This document shows positions 1-7,722 of a stretch of DNA of 36,508 bases, piece after piece. Position 1 is the stretch's first letter. Every line of letters begins with the position of its first letter. The position numbers and the translations under genes are program-made. Source of the stretch: JAFNGF01 sp964567045 (lineage in GTDB: Bacteria > Planctomycetota > Phycisphaerae > Sedimentisphaerales > Anaerobacaceae); NCBI GenBank assembly GCA_964567045.1, contig CAZMLE010000040.1:1-36508 (forward strand). The letters run 5' to 3'. Below the pieces are notes generated by a model, which saw nothing but the letters and a program-made list of their open reading frames with translations, was not told the origin of the DNA and did no database searches.

Positions 1-1
1 G

Positions 2-61
2 GACATAACGCAGATACTATTCCAAGCAGCTATTGCTGCAGGTGTAGTCCTTGCATTGTGA
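2..61 (+). CDS. possible C-terminal end of an unidentified protein (partial)
   Basis: An open frame from the left edge reads 19 residues ending in QAAIAAGVVLAL before a TGA at 59-61. The hydrophobic, alanine-rich tail would suit a membrane protein or a secreted coat-type protein. Too little is present to name a family, and chance openness over 19 codons is quite possible. It would converge on the anti-sigma gene. Confidence 0.25.
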   Translation, partial: DITQILFQAAIAAGVVLAL

Positions 62-89
62 GGTGTGGGGAACCCAGCGCGTTGCCTGG

Positions 90-632
90 CTAAGCCGGGA
101 AGATCTCGTCCGCTAGATCTTGGCCTATGTGCTTAGCATAATACTGTTTGAAAACCTCTTGGCTACGCGTTTGGAACCCATCCATGGAGGAGAAGATGCC
201 AATCTTCATAAGAAACAAGATCGTAAAACAGGCTGCTACGTTTGCCGCTGAGTGTTTGTACTTACTGAGTTTTTCTGATAGCGTCGGTTCTGGTAAGGCT
301 TTTTTGAGCTTCTGGGCTTTGGGTGCCTGCCGCAAGCTATGTTTCAGGACACCAACAGCCTGCATATTTGCACGCATCAATAAATCGAGATGATGGCGTT
401 GAGATTTCACAAGTGACAGTGCCAGTTCGACTTTGCCGACCCCGACAATTCGGGACTGGCATCTCGGACAATTCGCAATATGGTTTTGCACCCAACTTGC
501 GTCAAAACCCAAGCTGCTGCTTACGAACCTATACAGCCGGGCTCTGATTTGTCTGCACTTGTTAGGGCCTGGGCTCTGCGCTTCCCTGGCAAAAGACGTT
601 TCTTTGTACACATTCGTGCCGGTTGTTGTCAT
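90..632 (-). CDS. anti-sigma factor-like zinc-finger membrane protein
   Basis: The start is placed at the ATG of 630-632 rather than the longer frame to 683, because this ATG overlaps the TGA stop of the upstream sigma gene (ATGA), the usual coupling of sigma/anti-sigma pairs. The resulting 180-residue protein has an HxxxCxxC motif (His51, Cys55, Cys58), as in zinc-binding anti-sigma (ZAS) domains. A basic middle region follows, then one predicted membrane helix at about residues 129-148. The expected role is to hold the ECF sigma factor at the inner membrane and release it on a signal. The C-terminal ~30 residues would lie outside the membrane. Similarity is by motif and context only, so the inhibitory role is inferred. 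Confidence 0.65.
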   Translation of the reverse strand: MTTTGTNVYKETSFAREAQSPGPNKCRQIRARLYRFVSSSLGFDASWVQNHIANCPRCQSRIVGVGKVELALSLVKSQRHHLDLLMRANMQAVGVLKHSLRQAPKAQKLKKALPEPTLSEKLSKYKHSAANVAACFTILFLMKIGIFSSMDGFQTRSQEVFKQYYAKHIGQDLADEIFPA

Positions 633-1231
633 TCTTGTCTCTCTTTGCTCATCCAAACAGACAATAATTGAATAGCTTTGCACCTATATACTCTGGCGGT
701 TGCCGCCGATATACCCAGTATCCTGCCCACTTGGGCGTAAGGCAATTCCGCCAGGTCGTGAAGCGTTATCACATCCTTGAGATGCTCGGGCAGGCGAGCA
801 ATGTAGCATCTGAGAATGTCCTGTAGGCATTTGGAATCAAACTCATTCGCCGGCGAGGGAAACCGGTTTTGAACCGCATCAACCGATGGTACTGCTCTTC
901 CACTGTTTCCGCCGGCAATTGCCGCAGACAACCCTCTCTTCTCGACGAGTCTGCGTCTTAGCATTGACACAGCGACGTTGCTGGCGGTGCGGAAGATGTA
1001 TGCCTTTACGTGTCGGGGTTTCTGGCCGCTTTGGCAGTGAGCCAGGTGTAGGAACGTACTCTGGTAAGCATCGCAGACATCCTGATCATTGCCAAGTATC
1101 CGCCAAAGCATTGTGACCAGCTCTTGTCCGTGTTTCTGCATTACGGACAATATCCACCGCTGGCTTTCATCTACTGTCTCGCAGACAGGAAGGCCCCACA
1201 CTATGCCGTAGCTGACAGCCTTATCGAACAT
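629..1231 (-). CDS. ECF-type RNA polymerase sigma factor
   Basis: This 200-residue protein has the two-domain layout of sigma-70 family ECF factors. Region 2 (about residues 25-95) includes DVCDAYQSTFLHLAH and the DNA-melting segment with AYIFRTASNVAVSMLRRR. Region 4 (about 140-195) has a helix-turn-helix reading LPYAQVGRILGISAATARVY. A linker of about 40 residues separates them. It overlaps the anti-sigma gene by 4 bases and is divergent from the secretion operon. A candidate autoregulatory promoter lies just upstream at 1270-1296. The start codon has only a weak ribosome site. Assignment to the sigma family is firm; the regulon is inferred from the shared promoter box. Confidence 0.9.
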   Translation of the reverse strand: MFDKAVSYGIVWGLPVCETVDESQRWILSVMQKHGQELVTMLWRILGNDQDVCDAYQSTFLHLAHCQSGQKPRHVKAYIFRTASNVAVSMLRRRLVEKRGLSAAIAGGNSGRAVPSVDAVQNRFPSPANEFDSKCLQDILRCYIARLPEHLKDVITLHDLAELPYAQVGRILGISAATARVYRCKAIQLLSVWMSKERQE

Positions 1232-1269
1232 AAGCGCCCATTTCGATTGTTTTATGCTGTTCTGTATTC

Positions 1270-1296
1270 TCAGACGCGATGCTCAACAATATGTTA
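1270..1296 (-). promoter_or_regulatory. candidate ECF promoter for the sigma gene
   Basis: On the minus strand, TAAC (1296-1293) is followed after 16 bases by CGTC (1276-1273) inside the 9-mer CGCGTCTGA. AAC at -35 and CGTC at -10 are the hallmark elements of ECF-dependent promoters. A transcript would start about 30 bases before the sigma ATG at 1231. Confidence 0.55.
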
Positions 1297-1339
1297 ACAA
1301 AAATCTTCGCAATTGTGCGGGAAAAACCGGCTTTTTGAA

Positions 1340-1367
1340 TAACACGTTGGGGTGCTTGCGCGTCTGA
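1340..1367 (+). promoter_or_regulatory. candidate ECF promoter for the secretion operon
   Basis: TAAC at 1340-1343 is followed after 17 bases by CGTC at 1361-1364, inside the same CGCGTCTGA 9-mer found in the opposite orientation at 1270-1278. The predicted start of transcription is about 30 bases before the ATG at 1405, mirroring the sigma-gene promoter. Confidence 0.55.
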
Positions 1368-1404
1368 ATGTTTGTAAGAAGATAGCCAGGATTGACACTA
1401 ACCG

Positions 1405-2634
1405 ATGCCAGGCAATAAGCTCATGGACGTAAGTGATTGTGATAAAAGCTGTTACGAGCCGAAACGAACAGCCGAAGACGTAGTCTGGTTGGTGGACGAT
1501 TTACTCAAGAGGGCTGTGCAAGCCGCCGCCAGCGACGTCCATTTTGAGCCTGCTGGCTCAGAATTAGCAGTGAAATTTCGCCTTGATGGTGTGTTGGGCA
1601 CGGTTGAAAGCCTGCCCAAATCTTTAGCCGACAACGTGATTGCGAGGCTGAAAGTGTTAGGGGGGCTGCTGACCTATCGCAACGATATGCCGCAGGAAGG
1701 CAGCATCGAAATTGGCAACGACTTCGATGGGGAGGTAATTGACCGGCGATTGGCTGTCTTCCCGACAATTCACGGCCAGCGAGCAGTAGTACGATTGTTG
1801 TACCGGCACAGGGAGCTTATGGAGTTAGGGCAGCTTGGTTTCTCGAAGGATATATACGCTGCGCTGAAAAGCATTGCCGTGAAGAATCAGGGCGTTCTGC
1901 TCCTGACGGGCCCGGCAGGCAGCGGAAAGAGCACGACGCTTGCTGCTCTCTTGCGGCATATTCTAGAAAGTTCTCCCGGCAAGAGCATTGTCACTCTGGA
2001 AGACCCGGTGGAAATTAGAATCGAGGGAGCCACGCAGGTCCAGATTACGCCGCATGGCCAGATGACATTTCCCACAGCGCTGCGCTCACTGCTTAGACAG
2101 GACCCGGAGGTCCTGATGATCGGCGAAATTCGGGATGCTGAAACAGCTAAGATTGTGATCGAAGCGGGACTGACGGGACATCTGCTGATGAGCACCATGC
2201 ACAGCGGTACGCCCGCAGGCGCGTTTTTGCGGCTTCTTGAAATGGGGATTGAACCTTACCAGGTGACATCGAGCGTCTCAGCAGTTTTGAACCAGAGACT
2301 AGTCAGAAAACTCTGCGAGAAATGTAAGAGAAAAGATGAGCAATCAGGATTGTTTGAGGCGGTAGGTTGCGATGCTTGTTTTGGGACCGGCTACAAGGGT
2401 CGAGCACTAATAGGAGAGATGGTGCAGTTAGACGGCCAGTTGCGAAGGGCCATTTTGGCCAAAGCCGACCTCGAAGAGCTTGAGGCTCTGCTTATGAGCA
2501 GAGGTCATACAAACATTCTCGCCGATGGCCAGCGTCTGATCAGTGATGGTGTCACTACCCAGCAAGAGCTAAACAAGGTTTGTGGAATTGTCTCAGATGA
2601 GTCTCGTTTGTTGAGCGCGGGAGGCGAACTATGA
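1405..2634 (+). CDS. gspE: GspE/PilB-family secretion ATPase
   Basis: This 409-residue AAA-type ATPase should power assembly of a pseudopilus at the inner membrane. It has an N2-type domain with SDVHFEP (about residues 43-49), a Walker A GPAGSGKS (169-176), an Asp box with TLEDPVE (197-203), a Walker B-like LMIGEIRD (237-244), a His box GHLLMSTMHS, and four cysteines in two CxxC pairs (304/307 and 322/325) forming the zinc site typical of GspE. It lacks the N1 domain of longer GspE/PilB proteins, so coupling to an inner-membrane partner may differ. It is the first gene of the operon and overlaps the next gene by ATGA. A second in-frame ATG occurs at 1423. GspE versus PilB cannot be separated here. 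Confidence 0.9.
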   Translation: MPGNKLMDVSDCDKSCYEPKRTAEDVVWLVDDLLKRAVQAAASDVHFEPAGSELAVKFRLDGVLGTVESLPKSLADNVIARLKVLGGLLTYRNDMPQEGSIEIGNDFDGEVIDRRLAVFPTIHGQRAVVRLLYRHRELMELGQLGFSKDIYAALKSIAVKNQGVLLLTGPAGSGKSTTLAALLRHILESSPGKSIVTLEDPVEIRIEGATQVQITPHGQMTFPTALRSLLRQDPEVLMIGEIRDAETAKIVIEAGLTGHLLMSTMHSGTPAGAFLRLLEMGIEPYQVTSSVSAVLNQRLVRKLCEKCKRKDEQSGLFEAVGCDACFGTGYKGRALIGEMVQLDGQLRRAILAKADLEELEALLMSRGHTNILADGQRLISDGVTTQQELNKVCGIVSDESRLLSAGGEL

Positions 2635-3650
2635 TACGCATTTTAGCCTGCTTTGTGACTCTAATTTTTAGTGTAGTCCCTGCGAAGGCCCGGACAGTCG
2701 AGTTGACGCTCTTGCCGGCTAAAGCTCCTCAACCTGCGAACAAATATCACCTTCTGCCCCAAGCCGACGAACAGACTGACTCGGATGCCTTGCCACTATA
2801 TCAAAAAGCCATCCAGTCGCTGCCTGCAGATTACGACAAAGATAAGGTCAGCCAGTGGAGAAGCGCACCGCTGAAAGAACTGCCGACCGAACAGGTCAAG
2901 GCGACACTCGAAAAACTCAGCCCAACAATTCAATTGCTCAGACAGGCGAGCCTTTCTAAAAGATGTAGCTGGCCTGCGGTTGACCCGGTTCCAGCTTCTA
3001 ATGAACTCACGGTGGATCTCAGCAAATATCGCCAGCTCGCCTTTATTCTTGCAGTACGGGCTCGCCTTGAGATAGCTCAAGGCCGGTATGACCAGGCCGT
3101 CTCTACTGTAAAAACGGGCTTTGTCATGGCAAGGCACTTAGACCAAGCCCCTACCTTGATTCACGGCCTTGTCGGCGCGGCAATAGGTGCACTTATGTGC
3201 GGGCAACTTGAGCAACTCGTTCAGGTGCCGGACGGACCGAGCCTTTACTGGGCTTTGCAGAGCTTGCCGAGACCTCTGATTGACCTGAACAAACAGATCG
3301 AACTGGAATTGGCAAATCTCAAGAAGCAGAAGGATACACTGCTGCTGCGGCAATTTGAGGAGCAATTGAAGCCCAGCCACGACAGAGTACGCGTGATCGG
3401 CAAAAGACTGGACCGTGACGTGGCGGCGCTTCAATGTGTCGAGGCTTTGCGGCTATATGCAGCAAACCACAATGGCAAATTCCCAAATGAGCTTACTGAT
3501 GTCACCGAGCCTCCTCTTCCTAACGATCCTTTCACCCAAAAGCCATTTGTTTATAGCCGTACCGGCTCCAGAGCCGTCCTGGAAGGGACACCGCCGGAAG
3601 GAGGAACAGCGAAGGATGCAATACGGTATGAGCTAAATCTAAAAGAGTGA
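2631..3650 (+). CDS. periplasmic protein with pseudopilin-like C-terminal region
   Basis: This 339-residue protein starts on the ATGA overlap with gspE. It begins with a signal peptide (hydrophobic run ILACFVTLIFSVV, probable cleavage after AKA near residue 21). The middle (about 50-260) is helical and without a family I recognise. The end (about 270-335) reads AALQCVEALRLYAANHNGKFPNELTDV and then a short Pro- and Gly-rich tail. This resembles the soluble part of GspG-type pseudopilins or the related tails common in planctomycete secreted proteins, but with no prepilin N-terminus. Its place between the ATPase and GspF suggests a part in the secretion machine. Function unknown. Confidence 0.75.
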   Translation: MIRILACFVTLIFSVVPAKARTVELTLLPAKAPQPANKYHLLPQADEQTDSDALPLYQKAIQSLPADYDKDKVSQWRSAPLKELPTEQVKATLEKLSPTIQLLRQASLSKRCSWPAVDPVPASNELTVDLSKYRQLAFILAVRARLEIAQGRYDQAVSTVKTGFVMARHLDQAPTLIHGLVGAAIGALMCGQLEQLVQVPDGPSLYWALQSLPRPLIDLNKQIELELANLKKQKDTLLLRQFEEQLKPSHDRVRVIGKRLDRDVAALQCVEALRLYAANHNGKFPNELTDVTEPPLPNDPFTQKPFVYSRTGSRAVLEGTPPEGGTAKDAIRYELNLKE

Positions 3651-3675
3651 AACTCAAAGCTAAAAGGGATACGCA

Positions 3676-4881
3676 ATGGCCACGTTTGAATATAACGCAC
3701 TGACATCAGCGGGCAGACTGATGAAAGGCAGCATTGAAGCACCTTCGCGCGAAGAAGCAGGTGAGCTACTTAAACAGATGCAGCTTACCGTGAATTCAGT
3801 CGAAAAAGGAAAGCCTGCGAAGCCCAAAACATCCGTTGGCAGAAACGAATTTATGCTCTTCAACCAGCAGATTGCTTCGATAACAAAGGCTGGAATTCCT
3901 TTGGAGAAAGGCCTGCGTGAGCTTGCCAGTGACGTCAGCTCAAAATCAATGCGGAGACTCATTGATGATATCGCCGGCGAGCTTGAAGCTGGAGTGAGCA
4001 TTGAGCAGGCGTTCCAGAAAAGGCAAAAAGCCTTTCCGGCTTTGTACGGGCGGATACTAAAAGCAGGCGTGGAAACGGGGCGACTAAGCGAGATGCTGAC
4101 CAGTCTTAACCGGCATCTGGAAATGGCCAACCAAACCAGAAGGATACTCTTTGAAGCGATGAGTTACCCCGCCGTGGTCCTGGCGCTGGGCTCGATTATC
4201 ATAACAGGCGTATTTTTGCTCCTAATACCGCAATTTGCATCGGTATTTACGGAAATGTTCGAGGGTGCGCAGCTACCGGCTCTTACCAGACTAATCTTAG
4301 CCATGACTAGAAACGTAGTGCCGTTCTGGGTGACGGTTGGGTTGCTGATCGCAGTGGTACTTTTTGTGTTTTGGGCGCTTTCAAATTCTTCTGCGGGACG
4401 CAGGTTCAAAGAATCGCTATTTCTAAATGTGCCGGTCTTCGGCAGAGTCTACCATAGCAGTATGCTCAGCAGGATGGCTGAGGCAATGGCAATGATGGTT
4501 GCGGCTGGTTGCGACATGCCGGCCTGCCTGAGACTGGCGGCGGGCACAGCCGGCAGCGAGAAGCTCCTTCTGGAATCCGACGCGCTTGCCAGCCAAATCG
4601 AGCAGGGAGCAAATATTCTGGAGGCAGGGCAGTTTTGCAGGGTTATGCCAAGGTTGTTCTTGTATTCGATTCAGCTTGGCACCCAACGCAATGAATTGCA
4701 GGATAATCTCTATAGTCTCGGCCAGATGTACGCTGAGCAGGCACGCTACGGCCAGGCAAGATTGCAGGCGGTTCTGCTGCCTATTATGTTGATTCTGGTC
4801 GGAGGGATAATAGCAATGGCTGTGATGGCGATGTTTCTGCCGCTAATAAGGGTCGTTTCGGCCTTGTCTGCGGCTGCATGA
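3676..4881 (+). CDS. gspF: GspF/PilC-family inner-membrane platform protein
   Basis: This 401-residue protein has the GspF layout: a short N-terminal cap (FEYNALTSAGRLMKGSIEA), a first cytoplasmic helical domain (about 55-165), a membrane helix (about 165-190) ending in LLIPQF, a second helix (about 215-240), a second cytoplasmic domain and a last membrane helix near 365-392. Family motifs seen include LFNQQIASITKAGIPLEKGLREL and PALYGRILKAGVETG. It should form the platform contacting the ATPase and the pseudopilins. AAGGGATA lies just upstream as a ribosome site. It sits 10 bases before a second, divergent GspF-like gene. Confidence 0.9.
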   Translation: MATFEYNALTSAGRLMKGSIEAPSREEAGELLKQMQLTVNSVEKGKPAKPKTSVGRNEFMLFNQQIASITKAGIPLEKGLRELASDVSSKSMRRLIDDIAGELEAGVSIEQAFQKRQKAFPALYGRILKAGVETGRLSEMLTSLNRHLEMANQTRRILFEAMSYPAVVLALGSIIITGVFLLLIPQFASVFTEMFEGAQLPALTRLILAMTRNVVPFWVTVGLLIAVVLFVFWALSNSSAGRRFKESLFLNVPVFGRVYHSSMLSRMAEAMAMMVAAGCDMPACLRLAAGTAGSEKLLLESDALASQIEQGANILEAGQFCRVMPRLFLYSIQLGTQRNELQDNLYSLGQMYAEQARYGQARLQAVLLPIMLILVGGIIAMAVMAMFLPLIRVVSALSAAA

Positions 4882-4891
4882 TAGGTAAAGT

Positions 4892-6346
4892 ATGATTTTT
4901 ATTATAGTGATATTATTTCTGTTTCTCTTTGCAATCCTGGGTTATAAAAAGCCAGGTGTTGCTGTTCTCACGATGCCGGTCGTCTGTCTTCTGTTGATTT
5001 ATGTTGGGGTTTGGGCCGATTTCTTCGCGGCTGTAATATCTGCACCTTTTATTTTCGTTGTAACACTAATAGCCGTGCTTATATCAAGACGTGAACCTGA
5101 ATACGAACAGTGGCCTCAGAAATGTGCCAAATGTCTACTCATAGGTCTAATGTCCTGTCTCTTTTTCGCCGCCGCGTTTGCCGTGTTTGGGGCTGGCGGG
5201 ATTTTCGGACTTGTGCTCTTTGTCTTATTCGTGGGCGCAGTGATAAGCTATGGCCTGGCATCGCGGCATGCAACTGCTGCATACGTTATCTCGACAATTG
5301 GTGCAAGTATCCGCCAGAATCTGCCGCTGCCGGTGGCGCTGGAATCGGCAGCAAGCGGGCGTGCAGATAAGCGATCAAGAATTTTGCTGCGTATAAAGAA
5401 ATGGCTGGTTCAGGGCTACTGCCTGAGTGAGTCGATTAAGCGAGGCTATCCTAAATGTCCGGGCTACGCGACGGCAATCATAGCTGCTGCCGAGCGGATC
5501 GACCAGCTTCCCCAGGCAATCACAAGTATTGAGGCAGACATGGTGGCCAGGACAGAGGAGAAGAAGAAGCTCAGGCCTGTTCATCCATTGTATCCGGTCA
5601 TACTGATTACATTTGTGTTTTTTATAGTATGGGGCTTAACGACGTTTGTTCTTCCAAACCTCAGCGCTACCTTAACGGAAATCAATGAAGGAGCCACACT
5701 TCCAACCTCTACTCGATTCTTAATGTGGATCACGAGTTTTATCCACTATGGATATGGGTGGTTAGTCTGCCTGGTGCTTGGACTCGTAGTTCTTGGGTTG
5801 ATTGCTGTTTCGATTCGTGTCAGGTTTCGGCCTCGCCGACCGGAGAATCCATACCTGGTTTCGCGGATCGGGGACTTTCTCAAATGGCATTTGCCTGTTC
5901 TGCACTGGTTCGAGAGGAATTATTCGCTCGTGCAGGTCACAGAGCTTCTGCGACTGTCACTTAATGCCGGCTGCACAGTAAATGGGGCAATTGCCAACAC
6001 GCTTAACTTAGACGTGAACAACTGTTTTAGAAAGCGGCTGCGAAGATGGCTGACAAAAGTAGAGGCCGGTGAGAATATAGCCGATGCGGCAAGAGAAAGT
6101 GGATTGGGCAACACTCTGGCGTGGGCATTTGACCAGCGGGTCAACCCCGGCAGCACGCTAACTGTATTAGAGATGCTCGAGTCTTTCTATCGTACAAATT
6201 ACAGCTATCGCGTCAATCTTGCCAGGTTCATAATGTGGCCCTGTGTAACGATAATCATGGGATTGGTGGTGGGATTTGTGGTTTATGCGTTTTTTTCGCC
6301 GCTGATCTGGATTATTAACGAGATGACAAATCTTGTCTATCCGTGA
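4892..6346 (+). CDS. second, divergent GspF-like membrane protein with an extra N-terminal membrane block
   Basis: This 484-residue protein begins with about 140 residues holding four or five predicted membrane helices, not usual in GspF. A GspF-type fold follows: a helical domain (about 130-215) with IGASIRQNLPLPVALESAA, a membrane segment with LITFVFFIVWGLTTFVLPNLS (about 230-250), another at about 287-310, a second helical domain with TELLRLSLNAGCTVNGAI, and a final helix with IIMGLVVGFVVYAFFSPL. It could form a heteromeric platform with the preceding GspF, or have acquired a separate job. AGGTAAAG serves as ribosome site. The GspF relation is clear; the role of the extra N-terminal block is unknown. 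Confidence 0.8.
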   Translation: MIFIIVILFLFLFAILGYKKPGVAVLTMPVVCLLLIYVGVWADFFAAVISAPFIFVVTLIAVLISRREPEYEQWPQKCAKCLLIGLMSCLFFAAAFAVFGAGGIFGLVLFVLFVGAVISYGLASRHATAAYVISTIGASIRQNLPLPVALESAASGRADKRSRILLRIKKWLVQGYCLSESIKRGYPKCPGYATAIIAAAERIDQLPQAITSIEADMVARTEEKKKLRPVHPLYPVILITFVFFIVWGLTTFVLPNLSATLTEINEGATLPTSTRFLMWITSFIHYGYGWLVCLVLGLVVLGLIAVSIRVRFRPRRPENPYLVSRIGDFLKWHLPVLHWFERNYSLVQVTELLRLSLNAGCTVNGAIANTLNLDVNNCFRKRLRRWLTKVEAGENIADAARESGLGNTLAWAFDQRVNPGSTLTVLEMLESFYRTNYSYRVNLARFIMWPCVTIIMGLVVGFVVYAFFSPLIWIINEMTNLVYP

Positions 6347-6364
6347 TGGCTATGGAGTGAAAAT

Positions 6365-6811
6365 ATGTCCAGCAGGAATCCAAGACAACGCGGCTTCTTG
6401 CTTACCGAATTGATAGTAGCGCTGACCGTATTGGGGATTCTTATGACCGGCTTTGCGCTGTCGCTTCACGCATTCGCAAAGTTCAATGGGTACCAATTAG
6501 TTAGACAGCGCTGTATAGCCGCAGCCCAGGCGGAGCTTGACAGCATGACTGCGACCGGCAAGCCAGTGCCTGGCGAGGATTTTGAGCGACTCTGGCCAGG
6601 GCTAACCGTCTCCATTGATGAGTCAGCGGGCGTAGGGCAATGGCAGGGGATGAAATTAGTCAACGTGACAACAAGCGGCAAGAGCTTTCGCAGCAAAGTC
6701 CAGGTACGCTTATGCAGGTATATTTGGAACCCCGCCGAGCGGGAACCCTCGACCGATGTGGTTGCGCGGTATACCGCAGTGTGGGAACCATTGGCAGAAG
6801 GGCGGCGGTAG
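6365..6811 (+). CDS. prepilin-like protein (GspI/GspH type)
   Basis: This 148-residue protein has a type IV prepilin N-terminus: a basic leader ending in RG, then FLLTELIVALTVLGILMTGFAL with Glu at position 5 of the mature form. Cleavage and N-methylation by a prepilin peptidase would be expected; that enzyme is not in the window. The rest is a short soluble domain. A GGAG ribosome site lies 7 bases before the ATG. It is followed after 2 bases by the next pseudopilin gene. GspI, GspH and PilV types cannot be told apart from the sequence alone. Confidence 0.8.
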   Translation: MSSRNPRQRGFLLTELIVALTVLGILMTGFALSLHAFAKFNGYQLVRQRCIAAAQAELDSMTATGKPVPGEDFERLWPGLTVSIDESAGVGQWQGMKLVNVTTSGKSFRSKVQVRLCRYIWNPAEREPSTDVVARYTAVWEPLAEGRR

Positions 6812-6813
6812 CT

Positions 6814-7314
6814 ATGCGAAAAGGCATGACGCTGGTGGAAATTCTGGTGGTGGTAACGGTGCTGCCGTTCGCAATGGTAGCCTTTGATGTGCTGTTCCGC
6901 AGTGCGCTCAGTGATATTCCACGAGCCACCAGGCTTGTTCAAGAGAATACCTCCCTGCTCAATATGCTCGAACAAATGCGGCAGGACATTGGTGCTGCCA
7001 AGGCTCTGCCGGAATCCTCTGGACAGTACACCGCCGGTGAAGGACTGCTTTTGATCGAGATAGCCGACGGTGTCCTGGGCTATCAATTGAGGGACGGCAA
7101 AGTGCTCAGATACAGGCTGACAGGGCGGCAGCAAGAGCAAGAAGAAAACGCGAGAGTCTGGCCGCTGCCCAACTCGCAAGTGCAATGGCGCACCTGGCGA
7201 AAAGACGGCAGGGGCTATGCTGTGGAGGTCAGGACCTCCATACGGTATAAACTTCGCAGCAAATACCAACAGAGGATGGCCAATTCCCACTTGTATTTCC
7301 TGGGGACAATTTGA
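6814..7314 (+). CDS. prepilin-like protein (GspJ type)
   Basis: The start is set at the ATG of 6814 because it yields a clean prepilin leader, MRKGMTLVEILVVVTVL, two bases after the previous stop. Longer frames upstream only overlap the preceding gene. The protein is 166 residues. The consensus Gly-Met-Thr-Leu-Val-Glu cleavage motif is present, with Glu5 conserved. The soluble domain resembles minor pseudopilins of the GspJ class in size and in its helix with TSLLNMLEQMRQDI, but this is a weak assignment. It should be exported as a minor component of the pseudopilus. Confidence 0.8.
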   Translation: MRKGMTLVEILVVVTVLPFAMVAFDVLFRSALSDIPRATRLVQENTSLLNMLEQMRQDIGAAKALPESSGQYTAGEGLLLIEIADGVLGYQLRDGKVLRYRLTGRQQEQEENARVWPLPNSQVQWRTWRKDGRGYAVEVRTSIRYKLRSKYQQRMANSHLYFLGTI

Positions 7315-7327
7315 CAGGCTTTTGCAG

Positions 7328-7714
7328 ATGAAACGGCTAAGAAATAGGGGATTTGTTCTGTTGTTCGTCATAGTTGCGGTCGCTTTGGTCGGCGTGATTA
7401 TGATTGTCTTAACCACTGGTTCGGACACCATGATGTTCCAATCGGATATGGCTTATCTTCGGGCGATAGAGCGCAACTTAACGGTGAGCGGCGCCGCTTG
7501 GGCCAGACTGAACGTTCGGGGCAAAAGCCCTGAAACTTTCAACCGAACGATAGGCTTAGACCTGGCCAATATGAATATTCGAGGCTCATCCTTAACGGTT
7601 GGTGTTGGCGCTCCAACGGATAACCGGGTCGAAATTCAGATAAACACTTCGTGTACTCGCGGAAGACGAACCCAAGACCACGTAAAAAAATCCACACTCC
7701 AATTACAGCAATAG
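7328..7714 (+). CDS. short prepilin-like protein (GspK/PilX-like N-terminus)
   Basis: The ATG at 7328 gives MKRLRNRGFVLLFVIVAVALVG, a basic leader and long hydrophobic helix as in GspK or PilX. A longer frame from 7217 would only overlap the previous gene. The mature helix lacks the Glu5 of major pilins, as does GspK, which caps the pseudopilus tip. At 128 residues it is far shorter than GspK (about 300), with only a small soluble domain. It is the last gene of the operon and converges on the sigma-54 activator with 8 bases between stops. Either a truncated or a minimal tip protein. Confidence 0.7.
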   Translation: MKRLRNRGFVLLFVIVAVALVGVIMIVLTTGSDTMMFQSDMAYLRAIERNLTVSGAAWARLNVRGKSPETFNRTIGLDLANMNIRGSSLTVGVGAPTDNRVEIQINTSCTRGRRTQDHVKKSTLQLQQ

Positions 7715-7722
7715 CCGATTGA

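Noticed and set aside
6466..7431. 321-codon open frame on the minus strand
   Set aside because: It lies antisense to three prepilin-like genes with clear motifs and shows no domain of its own.
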